The notes beneath the pieces were generated by a model. That model saw nothing but the letters and a program-made list of their open reading frames with translations. It did not search any database and was not told where the DNA came from. A stretch of 64,000 nucleotides of DNA from assembly GCA_023408815.1 (NCBI GenBank), contig JAEYJO010000080.1, positions 100,265 through 164,264 on the forward strand. The letters run 5' to 3'. This document shows positions 16,201-24,593 of the stretch, piece after piece. The number at the start of each line of letters is the position of its first letter. Within the stretch, counting starts at the first letter, position 1. The DNA is from Bacillota bacterium. Its GTDB lineage: Bacteria > Bacillota > Clostridia > Lachnospirales > Lachnospiraceae. A program made the translations under genes and the position numbers.

Positions 16201-16698
16201 ATGAATAATATTATTTTGATCGGTATGCCGGGGGCGGGCAAGAGTACCATAGGTGTGGTACTCGCCAAGCGCCTGGGATACCGTTTTGTAGATTCTGATC
16301 TGGTCATTCAGGAGAGGACGGGAAGGCTTCTCCACCAGATCATAGAGGAAAAAGGAATCGACGGATTTATACAGGTGGAAAACGAGGTAAATGAGTCTCT
16401 CGATATGGAGAAAACGGTCATCGCAACGGGAGGAAGTGCCGTTTACGGTAAGGAGGCCATGGTACACTTCAAAAGCATAGGAACGATAATATACCTGAAG
16501 CTTTCCTGCGAATCGATAGCCCATAGGCTGGGCGATTTGAGTGAAAGAGGCGTTACCGTGCGTAAGGGACAGACGTTAGAGGATCTGTACGAGGAGAGAA
16601 TTCCCTTTTATCAGCGCTATGCGGATATCATAATCGACTGTGAAGATAAGATGATAAAAGATATAGCGGCGGAAATCGAAAGTGCTTTAAAGGATTAA
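16201..16698 (+). CDS. aroK: Shikimate kinase
   Basis: 165 aa. Phosphorylates shikimate with ATP in the chorismate pathway. The P-loop GMPGAGKST is at residues 8-16, the shikimate-binding Asp lies in FVDSD, and an ATGGSAVYG loop is present near residue 80. Length is typical. It lies 2 kb upstream of the trp operon, which uses chorismate, but has its own transcription context. Confidence 0.93.
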   Translation: MNNIILIGMPGAGKSTIGVVLAKRLGYRFVDSDLVIQERTGRLLHQIIEEKGIDGFIQVENEVNESLDMEKTVIATGGSAVYGKEAMVHFKSIGTIIYLKLSCESIAHRLGDLSERGVTVRKGQTLEDLYEERIPFYQRYADIIIDCEDKMIKDIAAEIESALKD

Positions 16699-16749
16699 GA
16701 AGCCTGGGGTGCAAAGCTTGCAGGCTATGTGAAAGGTATGACGAATAAA

Positions 16750-17661
16750 ATGAAAAAAACAGCACTCACAAGCAGCCTGCTACTATTTCTGGCGGCCTGC
16801 ATCTGGGGCTTTGCTTTTGTGGCACAAAGCCTTGGCATGAATTATATGGGGCCCCTGATTTTTAACGGCACCCGGTTTTTCTTAGGAGGAATTGTCCTTT
16901 TGCCTGTAATATTCATGCGGCGTAGAAAAAGCGGGAAGGAGAGAAACAGGCCGCCCTTTTCATTTGCGTTAAAGGGTGGTGTATGCTGCGGGCTGGCGCT
17001 CTGTGCAGCTTCTGTATTCCAGCAGATAGGAATTAAATATACCACAGTTGGAAAGGCTGGATTTATCTCCACGTTGTACATCGTTATCGTGCCGGTTCTG
17101 GGCTTGTTCCTGCATAAAAAGGTGCGGGGAAGGATTTGGATAGCCGCCGCAGTTGCAGTATTCGGACTTTATATGCTCTGTGTGGGCGAGAACCTTTCTT
17201 TGGGAAGAGGGGATTTATTTATTTTCATGTGCTCAATCCTGTTTTCTGTGCATATTTTGCTGATCGATTACTTTGCTCCGAAGATGGACGGAGTAATATT
17301 GTCCTGTATTCAATTTTTTATGGCAGGAGCGATTTGCACCGTTATGGGACTCATTCTGGAACAGCCTGTGTGGAGTCAGCTTCTTGCAGGGATATGGCCG
17401 CTTTTATATGCGGGTGTCGTATCTTGCGGGGTAGCATATACCTTACAGGTTATAGCGCAGAAGAATGTGGAGCCCTCCGTGGCTTCCCTTATACTGAGCA
17501 TGGAGTCTTCGGTATCGCTGTTGGGCGGGTGGCTTATCCTGGGACAAGCGTTGTCGCAAAAGGAGCTGTTCGGCTGTGCTCTCGTATTTTCTGCGGTAAT
17601 CTTAGTGCAGCTTCCGGAAAAAAGCCCTAAAGAAAGCGGGATATATAAAGAGGCGGTTTGA
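16750..17661 (+). CDS. EamA/DMT-family transporter
   Basis: About 303 aa with ten predicted membrane helices in two EamA repeats (first about residues 5-150, second about 155-295). The first helix carries the family motif AACIWGFAFVAQ. DMT-family members of this type often export amino acids or metabolites; the substrate here is unknown. In-frame starts at 16729 (GTG), 16738 and 16750 are possible; GAAAGG at 16731 suits 16750 best. Confidence 0.85.
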   Translation: MKKTALTSSLLLFLAACIWGFAFVAQSLGMNYMGPLIFNGTRFFLGGIVLLPVIFMRRRKSGKERNRPPFSFALKGGVCCGLALCAASVFQQIGIKYTTVGKAGFISTLYIVIVPVLGLFLHKKVRGRIWIAAAVAVFGLYMLCVGENLSLGRGDLFIFMCSILFSVHILLIDYFAPKMDGVILSCIQFFMAGAICTVMGLILEQPVWSQLLAGIWPLLYAGVVSCGVAYTLQVIAQKNVEPSVASLILSMESSVSLLGGWLILGQALSQKELFGCALVFSAVILVQLPEKSPKESGIYKEAV

Positions 17662-17692
17662 AACGAAAAAGGGAACACTAGGAGGTGTCCTT

Positions 17693-18280
17693 ATGGATTG
17701 CAGTAAAGTTGGCAAATTGATCTACGATTTGCGAAGAGAAAAAGGAATGACACAAAAACAACTGGCGGATGCCATGAATATCAGTGACAAGGCCATTTCG
17801 AAATGGGAACGCGGGATGGGCTGTCCTGATGTGTCTTTATTGCAGGATCTATCGGGAATCCTCGGGGTCAATATTGAAAAAATTCTGTCGGGAGACCTGG
17901 AGCCCAATAGCGTAGAAGCCGGAAATATGAAGAAAATCAAATTTCATGTGTGCCCTACCTGCGGAAATATTATAACATGCACCGGGGAGGCCCAGATATC
18001 CTGCTGCGGCCGGAAGCTGCCTGCTCTCCTTCCTCAAAAGGCACAGGGAGAGCATAGCCTGAACGTGGAGACGGTGGAGGAGGACTACTATATCACTTTC
18101 TCACACGAAATGAGCAAGGCGCATTTCCTTAATTTCATAGCTTTTGTTACCTTGGACAAGGTACTGCTCATAAGGCTGTATCCCGAGCAAAGCGGCGAAG
18201 TGCGCTTTCCCAAGCTCAGAGGCCGGGGCACATTATATTTCGGATGCAGCCGCCATGGACTATGGGAAGAAAATTTATAA
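17693..18280 (+). CDS. XRE-type HTH regulator fused to a desulfoferrodoxin-like superoxide reductase domain
   Basis: 195 aa. Residues 1-66 are an XRE helix-turn-helix (GMTQKQLADAMNISDKAISKWERG). Residues 82-110 match the rubredoxin-like centre I of desulfoferrodoxin: Cys87, Cys90, Cys104, Cys105 in CPTCGNI...CCG. Residues 119-192 match the superoxide reductase centre: Glu120-His121, His138 and His144 (HEMSKAHF), and Cys185 with His188 (CSRHGLW), the full set expected for a His4-Cys iron site. The protein may be a superoxide- or iron-sensing repressor (inference). AGGAGG lies upstream of the ATG. Confidence 0.88.
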   Translation: MDCSKVGKLIYDLRREKGMTQKQLADAMNISDKAISKWERGMGCPDVSLLQDLSGILGVNIEKILSGDLEPNSVEAGNMKKIKFHVCPTCGNIITCTGEAQISCCGRKLPALLPQKAQGEHSLNVETVEEDYYITFSHEMSKAHFLNFIAFVTLDKVLLIRLYPEQSGEVRFPKLRGRGTLYFGCSRHGLWEENL

Positions 18281-18289
18281 ATTACTGTA

Positions 18290-18318
18290 TTGACATGAGC
18301 AAAATTCAATGATAAAAT
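18290..18318 (+). promoter_or_regulatory. trp operon leader promoter
   Basis: TTGACA (18290-18295), 17-bp spacer, TAAAAT (18313-18318), just upstream of the T-box leader. A strong match to the housekeeping consensus. Confidence 0.75.
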
Positions 18319-18329
18319 ACAGAAAATTA

Positions 18330-18655
18330 AATAAATCCATAAAAACCGTTGAAGTGGAGATAAAAACAGATGTTGCCCTTACAGAGAGCCGGGATTGCTG
18401 AGATCCGGCAGAAAGCAGTTTGTTAAATGGACCACGGAGGGCGCAGTCAAAGGCTAATAGCAGCACAGCCGAGTATTCAGCGACGTAAAGCACACGTTAG
18501 TTGCTGGGAATATGATAGTATTCCTTAAAGAGCAGGAGATTTCAGCATGCATTTGAGTTTTAGAATAAATGCTTCTCCTGAATCAAGGTGGCACCGCGGA
18601 TAGACATTCTGATCCGTCCTTGACAATACCCAAATATTGTCATGGGCGGATTTTG
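18330..18655 (+). promoter_or_regulatory. T-box riboswitch (tRNA-Trp) of the trp operon
   Basis: The invariant T-box sequence AAGGTGGCACCGCGG is at 18585-18599. Upstream is a stem-I-like region with AGAGAG and GCTGAGA elements (about 18381-18405) and a candidate specifier TGG (18428-18430) followed by A, consistent with tRNA-Trp. Downstream is an intrinsic terminator, 18612-18651, with 17-nt arms (ATCCGTCC.../...GGGCGGAT) and a short T run. Uncharged tRNA-Trp would stabilise the antiterminator and allow trp expression. Confidence 0.93.
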
Positions 18656-18660
18656 CGCGT

Positions 18661-18777
18661 ATAAGCAGAGTCAGATAGTAATAAAAACAGCCCAAAATGC
18701 TTGCATTTCGGGCTGTTTTTATTACTATCTGACGAGCAACGCGAATTCAAGAGGCTCCGCCTCTTGAATCTGCTTAT
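18661..18777. repeat. Nested inverted-repeat element between the T-box and trpE
   Basis: A 9-bp outer inverted repeat (ATAAGCAGA 18661-18669 / TCTGCTTAT 18769-18777) encloses two hairpins. The first, 18670-18733, has 24-bp perfect arms containing A5CAGCCC / GGGCTGT5, the look of a bidirectional terminator. The second, 18745-18769, has 11-bp perfect arms ATTCAAGAGGC / GCCTCTTGAAT. No gene lies inside. Confidence 0.75.
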
Positions 18778-18794
18778 GAAATATAGATAAATGT

Positions 18795-18880
18795 ATTGAA
18801 ATATAGCAATTGAAATATAGCAATTGAAATATGGCAATTGAAATCTTGCAATTGAAACATAGTAATTGATACATCAGCCA
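18795..18880. repeat. 14-bp tandem repeat upstream of trpE
   Basis: Five full in-phase copies of a 14-bp unit, consensus ATTGAAATATAGCA, start at 18795, 18809, 18823, 18837 and 18851, followed by a decayed sixth. It ends about 20 bp before the trpE ribosome site. The period is not a multiple of three and no gene spans it. Confidence 0.9.
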
Positions 18881-18912
18881 ATTAATCTTAAAGGTAAAAG
18901 GAGGAACCAAAT

Positions 18913-20376
18913 ATGTACACACCAACCTTGGAAGAAGTTAAGGCTTTTGCAAAAGCCTACAAGACGGTCCCAATCAGCCGTGTCATTTATTCCGATTTCT
19001 GCACTCCGATAGAAGTGCTCAGGATATTGAAATCGGTAAGCTGTCACTGTTACATGTTAGAAAGCCTTGAGGATACGGACAAATGGGGAAGGTATACATT
19101 CTTGGGCTATGACCCCAAGCTGGAAATAACCTGCACGGATAAGACGGTACGGATCAGCACAGGCACAGAGTTAGTCATAAAGGACGCGAATCCTGCCCAA
19201 TATATCAGGCAGATTATCGAGGAGAACAAGAGTCCGCGAATCAAAGAGCTTCCAACCTTTACAGGGGGCCTTGTGGGATACTTCTCCTACGATTATATAA
19301 AATACAGCGAACCCTCCTTGAATCTCGACGCCAGGGACGAGGAAAACTTCAAAGATGTGGATCTTATGCTTTTCGATAAAGTGATCGCCTTCGATAACCT
19401 GAAGCAGAAAGTGTTCCTGATCGTCAATATGAAGACAGATTCCCCTGTAGAAAATTATAAAAAAGCGATACGGGAGCTTAACGACATGGAGGCACTCATC
19501 ACTAAGGGCACGCCGGCACAGATACAGCCCCTTCGCATCAAGTCGGAGTTCCGTCCGCTCTTTAAGGAGAAGGAATACTGCAGGATGGTGGAAAAAGCGA
19601 AGCACTACATCAAAGAAGGAGATATCTTTCAGGTGGTGCTGTCCAACCGCTTGGAAGCGGATGTGGAAGGAAGCCTCTTCGATACTTACAGAGTGCTTCG
19701 CACGACCAATCCCTCTCCCTATATGTTCTATTTCAGCAGTGATGATATCGAGATAGCAGGAGCGTCGCCGGAGACCTTGGTAAAGCTGGAAAACGGCGGC
19801 CTGTACACCTTCCCGTTAGCCGGAACGAGGCCCAGAGGCAAGACGGAGGAAGAGGATGAAAGGCTGGAAAAGGAGCTGCTTGCCGATCCCAAGGAGCTTG
19901 CCGAACACAATATGCTGGTAGATCTTGGCAGAAACGATATCGGCAAGATCAGCCGCTTCGGTTCAGTGCAGGTGGAGGAATACATGTCCATCGAGAAATT
20001 CTCCCATGTCATGCACATCGGCTCTACGGTAAAGGGAGAAATCAGACAGGATAAAACGTCTTTAGATGCGATAGGTGCGGTGCTTCCCGCAGGAACTCTT
20101 TCAGGAGCGCCCAAGATCAGGGCCTGTGAGATTATCAATGAGTTAGAGAATAACAAGAGAGGAATCTACGGCGGAGCCATAGGCTATATCGATTTCACAG
20201 GAAATATGGATACCTGCATTGCAATAAGAATCGCCTTTAAGAAAAATGGAAAGGTATTCATCCGTTCGGGAGCAGGAATCGTGGCAGACAGCGTGCCGGA
20301 GAAGGAATACCAGGAATGCATCAACAAAGCGAAGGCGGTAATGAGCGCTTTGCAGACGGCGGAAGGAGGAATCTAA
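18913..20376 (+). CDS. trpE: Anthranilate synthase component I
   Basis: 487 aa. Converts chorismate plus ammonia (from TrpG) to anthranilate. An N-terminal regulatory domain contains MLES near residue 50, the position of the tryptophan-feedback LLES motif. The chorismate-binding domain (about 215-480) holds the LAGTRPRG, DLGRNDIGK and PAGTLSGAPK motifs. AAAGGAGG precedes the ATG. First gene of a complete trpEGDCFBA operon controlled by the T-box leader. Confidence 0.97.
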   Translation: MYTPTLEEVKAFAKAYKTVPISRVIYSDFCTPIEVLRILKSVSCHCYMLESLEDTDKWGRYTFLGYDPKLEITCTDKTVRISTGTELVIKDANPAQYIRQIIEENKSPRIKELPTFTGGLVGYFSYDYIKYSEPSLNLDARDEENFKDVDLMLFDKVIAFDNLKQKVFLIVNMKTDSPVENYKKAIRELNDMEALITKGTPAQIQPLRIKSEFRPLFKEKEYCRMVEKAKHYIKEGDIFQVVLSNRLEADVEGSLFDTYRVLRTTNPSPYMFYFSSDDIEIAGASPETLVKLENGGLYTFPLAGTRPRGKTEEEDERLEKELLADPKELAEHNMLVDLGRNDIGKISRFGSVQVEEYMSIEKFSHVMHIGSTVKGEIRQDKTSLDAIGAVLPAGTLSGAPKIRACEIINELENNKRGIYGGAIGYIDFTGNMDTCIAIRIAFKKNGKVFIRSGAGIVADSVPEKEYQECINKAKAVMSALQTAEGGI

Positions 20377-20377
20377 G

Positions 20378-20944
20378 ATGATACTGCTAATCGACAATTA
20401 CGACAGCTTTTCTTATAATCTGTATCAGCTTATCGGCTCTATAGACCCGGGAATCAAGGTAATTCGCAACGATGAATTGACGATTGCCGAAATAGAGGAA
20501 CTGGACATCAGCCATATCGTTTTATCACCCGGCCCGGGCAGACCGGCAGATGCGGGAATTTGCGAGGAGGCGCTTAAATATTTTGCAGGAACGATTCCGA
20601 TACTCGGTGTATGCCTCGGACATCAGGCGATATGCGAAGCGTATGGTGCACAGGTATCCTATGCGAAGGAGCTTATGCATGGGAAGCAGTCTGAAGTATC
20701 GATAGAGAGGGATTGCAAGCTTTTTAAGGGGCTTCCCGAGACGATCAAAGCGGCGAGGTACCATTCTCTCGCCGCCATAGAAGAAACCATGCCGGAGGAA
20801 CTTCTCATAACGGCAAAGACCGGGGACGGAGAAATTATGGGAGTAAAGCACAGAGACTTCGAGGTATACGGCGTGCAGTTCCATCCCGAATCTATCCTTA
20901 CGCCGGATGGAGAAGCCATACTCCGTAATTTTTTAACAGCATAA
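20378..20944 (+). CDS. trpG: Anthranilate synthase component II (glutamine amidotransferase)
   Basis: 188 aa class-I glutamine amidotransferase: oxyanion loop SPGPGRP, nucleophile Cys in GVCLGHQA, and the His-Glu pair in HPESI. Supplies ammonia to TrpE. It begins 1 bp after trpE, so it is translationally coupled. The same subunit may also serve folate synthesis (PabA role); no pabB is in the window. Confidence 0.96.
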   Translation: MILLIDNYDSFSYNLYQLIGSIDPGIKVIRNDELTIAEIEELDISHIVLSPGPGRPADAGICEEALKYFAGTIPILGVCLGHQAICEAYGAQVSYAKELMHGKQSEVSIERDCKLFKGLPETIKAARYHSLAAIEETMPEELLITAKTGDGEIMGVKHRDFEVYGVQFHPESILTPDGEAILRNFLTA

Positions 20945-20966
20945 AAACTAGAAGGGAGATAAGAAA

Positions 20967-21974
20967 ATGATAAAAGAAGCGATTCAGAAGGTAGTAACTA
21001 AACAGGATTTAAGCTATCAAGAGGCGGAAACGGTAATGGATGAGATCATGAGCGGCAGCGCTTCTCAGATTCAGATGTCGGCATATCTGACATCACTGTC
21101 ATTAAAGGGAGAGAACATTGAGGAAATTACCGCTTCGGCAGCAGGTATGAGAAAGCACTGCATCCGATTGCTTCATGACATGGAAGTATTGGAAATCGTA
21201 GGTACTGGAGGAGATAAATCCAATTCCTTCAACATATCAACCACCTCGGCAATCGTCGTATCGGCTATGGGGATTCCCGTTGCCAAGCATGGTAACCGTG
21301 CAGCCAGCAGCAAATGCGGAGCGGCCGACGTATTGGAGGCGTTGGGTGTGAACATCAATATTTCGCCGGAGAAGAGCAAGGAGCTATTGGAGAAAATAGG
21401 AATCTGCTTCCTGTTCGCACAGAACTATCATATCGCCATGAAATATGTGGCTCCGGTGAGAAAAGAGCTTGGAATCCGCACCGTGTTCAATATTCTCGGA
21501 CCTCTTTCCAATCCGGCGGGAGCTAATATGCAGCTTCTTGGAGTATACGATGAAGAGCTGGTGGAGCCCATGGCGAAGGTGCTTGCCAATCTGGGGGTCA
21601 AAAATGCAATGGTAGTATTCGGTCAGGATGGACTTGATGAGATTTCCATGAGCTCCGCCACCACCGTATGCGAGGTGAGAAATAACGAGTTCAGGAAATA
21701 TACGCTGAAGCCGGAGCAGTTTGGCATGGTGAGATGTAAGAAGGAAGAATTGCTGGGCGGAACTCCCGAAGAAAATGCGCAGATTACTCTTTCAATTCTA
21801 AAAGGAGAAAAGGGGCCCAAAAGAGATGCTGTTGTGCTCAATTCGGCAGCGGCGCTTTACGTGGCGGATTCCTCTCTTACTTTGCAGGAAGCGGTTTATA
21901 AAGTACAGGAAACGATAGACAATGGAAGTGCACTTAAGCAATTGGAGCGTTTCGTATCTTTATCCAATTCTTAA
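20967..21974 (+). CDS. trpD: Anthranilate phosphoribosyltransferase
   Basis: 335 aa, normal length. Joins anthranilate to PRPP. The glycine-rich PRPP site GTGGDKSNSFNIST, the KHGNRA motif and the second-metal acidic DE pair in GLDEIS are intact. 22 bp after trpG. Confidence 0.97.
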   Translation: MIKEAIQKVVTKQDLSYQEAETVMDEIMSGSASQIQMSAYLTSLSLKGENIEEITASAAGMRKHCIRLLHDMEVLEIVGTGGDKSNSFNISTTSAIVVSAMGIPVAKHGNRAASSKCGAADVLEALGVNINISPEKSKELLEKIGICFLFAQNYHIAMKYVAPVRKELGIRTVFNILGPLSNPAGANMQLLGVYDEELVEPMAKVLANLGVKNAMVVFGQDGLDEISMSSATTVCEVRNNEFRKYTLKPEQFGMVRCKKEELLGGTPEENAQITLSILKGEKGPKRDAVVLNSAAALYVADSSLTLQEAVYKVQETIDNGSALKQLERFVSLSNS

Positions 21975-21992
21975 GAAAAAGGAGTTATTATC

Positions 21993-22790
21993 ATGATATT
22001 AGACGAAATTGCGGCAAAGACCCGTGTGAGGGTAGAGGAACTGAAAAAAAAGAGAGACATATATTCATTGCGAAGAGACGCGGAGGCAATGGTCCCCGTC
22101 ATGGAAAAGAGCGGAGATTTTCCTTTTAGGAAGGCGCTGGCCGCAGAAGGGATGTCCTTTATCTGTGAGGTGAAGAAGGCTTCTCCGTCGAAGGGCGTTA
22201 TTGCGGAGGAATTCCCTTATCTGGATATTGCAAAGGAATATGAAGAGGCGGGAGCTGCGGCGATTTCCGTGTTGACAGAGCCCTTTTATTTCCTTGGCAG
22301 CGACAGCTATCTGGAGCAGATAGCATCGGCGGTGAGGATACCGGTGCTTAGAAAAGACTTCACAGTGGATGAGTATCAGATCTTCGAAGGGAAGCTGCTG
22401 GGCGCTTCCGCCATTCTGTTGATCTGTACGCTTCTCGAAGAGAAGCGGCTAAAGGAATATTTGGAAATCGCTCATAGTGTCGGATTATCCGCCCTTGTTG
22501 AGGCACATACGGAGGATGAAGTAGAAGCGGCACTTCGGGCGGAAGCCGGAATCATAGGAGTAAATAACCGGAATCTGAAAACTTTTGAGGTTGACATAAC
22601 AACCAGCAGCCGTCTGCGAAAGCTTGTCCCGGAAGAAATCGTCTTCGTATCGGAGAGCGGAATCAGGACGGCGCAGGATGTGGCAATGCTTAAGCAGAAT
22701 AAGACGGATGCCGTTCTGATCGGAGAAACTTTTATGCGAAGCTCCGATAAGAAGAGGCAGCTTTCCATATTACGAGGAGAAGAACTGTGA
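21993..22790 (+). CDS. trpC: Indole-3-glycerol phosphate synthase
   Basis: 265 aa beta/alpha barrel. Signature FICEVKKASPSKGVI carries the catalytic Glu and Lys; LRKDF, GVNNRNLKTF and VSESGI complete the phosphate and catalytic loops. It is a stand-alone enzyme, not fused to TrpF. Its stop overlaps the trpF GTG start. Confidence 0.97.
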   Translation: MILDEIAAKTRVRVEELKKKRDIYSLRRDAEAMVPVMEKSGDFPFRKALAAEGMSFICEVKKASPSKGVIAEEFPYLDIAKEYEEAGAAAISVLTEPFYFLGSDSYLEQIASAVRIPVLRKDFTVDEYQIFEGKLLGASAILLICTLLEEKRLKEYLEIAHSVGLSALVEAHTEDEVEAALRAEAGIIGVNNRNLKTFEVDITTSSRLRKLVPEEIVFVSESGIRTAQDVAMLKQNKTDAVLIGETFMRSSDKKRQLSILRGEEL

Positions 22791-23416
22791 AACCGAAAAT
22801 AAAGATATGCGGACTTACGAGGGAATGCGATATCGAATATGTGAATGAGGCCGGCCCCGAGTACATCGGCTTCGTATTTGCAGACAGCAGGAGGCAGATA
22901 GACGAAGCCGGGGCGGCACACCTTAAGTCCAGAGTAAAAAGCGGAATAACTGCCGTAGGCGTATTTGTGAATGCACCCACAGAGCAGATAATCAGGCTTA
23001 TGCGGTATGGTACCATCGACATAGTACAGCTTCACGGTCAGGAACCGCCCGCCTATGTGGAAGAAATAAAGCGGCGGATAAGCGGTCCTGTCATCAAAGC
23101 GGTCCGTATCGGAGAAGAAGAGTATCCATCGGCTTTTTTGGAAGAATATGCAAATTCAGGTGCGGATTACTTTTTATTTGACAGCGGCACGGCGGGGGGA
23201 GGCTATGGAGGAACCGGAGTTGCCTTTGACTGGAACCGGATTCCGAAGACGCAGCTTCCGTATTTTCTCGCAGGCGGACTGCATGCGGAGAATATAGAGG
23301 CAGCTGTCTCGCATACAGAGCCTTATGCGGTGGACATAAGCAGCGGCGTGGAGAAGGATGGCGTAAAGGATAGAGATAAAATATTGGAAATCATAAGGAG
23401 AGTCAGAGATGTCTAA
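22787..23416 (+). CDS. trpF: Phosphoribosylanthranilate isomerase
   Basis: 209 aa. N-terminal KICGLTRECD holds the catalytic Cys; QLHGQE and FDSGTAGGGYGGTG include the catalytic Asp and phosphate-binding loop. Starts with GTG overlapping the trpC stop by 4 bp, so translational coupling is likely. Overlaps trpB by 8 bp. Confidence 0.96.
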   Translation: MKPKIKICGLTRECDIEYVNEAGPEYIGFVFADSRRQIDEAGAAHLKSRVKSGITAVGVFVNAPTEQIIRLMRYGTIDIVQLHGQEPPAYVEEIKRRISGPVIKAVRIGEEEYPSAFLEEYANSGADYFLFDSGTAGGGYGGTGVAFDWNRIPKTQLPYFLAGGLHAENIEAAVSHTEPYAVDISSGVEKDGVKDRDKILEIIRRVRDV

Positions 23417-24593
23417 GGGAAGATTTGGCGTGCACGGCGGACAGTATATACCGGAGACGCTTATGAATGAAGTGATTAGGTTAGAGGAAAGCTACGAGTT
23501 TTATAAAAATGATCCTGATTTTAAGAAGGAACTGGACGATCTGCTTAAGAATTACGCGGGCCGGCCTTCCCTTTTGTATTATGCGAAACGAATGACGCAG
23601 GATTTGGGCGGGGCTAAGATTTACTTAAAGAGAGAAGATTTGAATCATACCGGCTCTCACAAAATCAATAATGTATTAGGTCAGGTACTCCTTGCTAAAA
23701 AGATGGGAAAGACGAGAGTCATCGCGGAAACCGGAGCAGGGCAGCACGGAGTGGCAACAGCTACGGCAGCGGCGCTCTTAGGCATGGAGTGCGACATTTT
23801 CATGGGAAAAGAGGATACGGACAGACAGGCACTTAACGTATACCGCATGGAGCTTCTGGGAGCAAAGGTGCATCCGGTCACAAGCGGCACGATGACGTTA
23901 AAGGATGCGGTAAATGAGACGATGCGGGAATGGACTAACAGAGTGCACGACACCCACTATGTATTGGGATCTGTTATGGGCCCCCATCCCTTTCCCACCA
24001 TTGTCAGGGATTTCCAGAGCGTGATCGGCAAGGAAGCGAGAGAGCAGATTCTGGAATACGAGGGAAAGCTTCCTGAGGCTGTGGTTGCCTGTGTAGGCGG
24101 CGGGAGCAACGCCATGGGAATGTTTTATAATTTTATCGGGGATAAGGAGGTGGCGCTGATAGGCTGTGAGGCGGCGGGACATGGGTTGAATACGCAGAAG
24201 CATGCGGCCACTATCGCCAAGGGGACCCCCGGCGTATTCCACGGAATGAAGTCTTATTTCTGTCAAGACGAATACGGACAGATTGCACCGGTTTATTCTA
24301 TATCTGCGGGCTTGGATTATCCGGGAATAGGGCCGGAGCACGCCAATCTGTACGACAGCAAAAGGGCGCAGTACGTTCCGGTTACAGATGACGAGGCGGT
24401 GGATGCGTTTGAGTACCTGGCTAAGACGGAAGGCATCATCTGTGCAATTGAGAGCGCCCATGCGGTTGCCCATGTGAGGAAGATAGCGTCCGGAATGAAG
24501 AAGGACGACATAATCATTGTTTGCCTTTCCGGCAGAGGTGATAAGGATGTGGCGGCAATCGCCAGATATAAGGGGGTAAATATCCATGAATAA
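23409..24593 (+). CDS. trpB: Tryptophan synthase beta chain
   Basis: 394 aa PLP enzyme of the TrpB1 class that pairs with TrpA. The PLP-binding Lys is in NHTGSHKINN; GAGQHG and CVGGGSNAMGMF form the substrate and PLP-phosphate loops. Overlaps trpF by 8 bp and trpA by 8 bp. Confidence 0.98.
   Translation: MSKGRFGVHGGQYIPETLMNEVIRLEESYEFYKNDPDFKKELDDLLKNYAGRPSLLYYAKRMTQDLGGAKIYLKREDLNHTGSHKINNVLGQVLLAKKMGKTRVIAETGAGQHGVATATAAALLGMECDIFMGKEDTDRQALNVYRMELLGAKVHPVTSGTMTLKDAVNETMREWTNRVHDTHYVLGSVMGPHPFPTIVRDFQSVIGKEAREQILEYEGKLPEAVVACVGGGSNAMGMFYNFIGDKEVALIGCEAAGHGLNTQKHAATIAKGTPGVFHGMKSYFCQDEYGQIAPVYSISAGLDYPGIGPEHANLYDSKRAQYVPVTDDEAVDAFEYLAKTEGIICAIESAHAVAHVRKIASGMKKDDIIIVCLSGRGDKDVAAIARYKGVNIHE

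Noticed and set aside
18795..18880. Tandem repeats considered as a CRISPR array
   Set aside because: The 14-bp units are contiguous with no spacers, and no cas gene is present.
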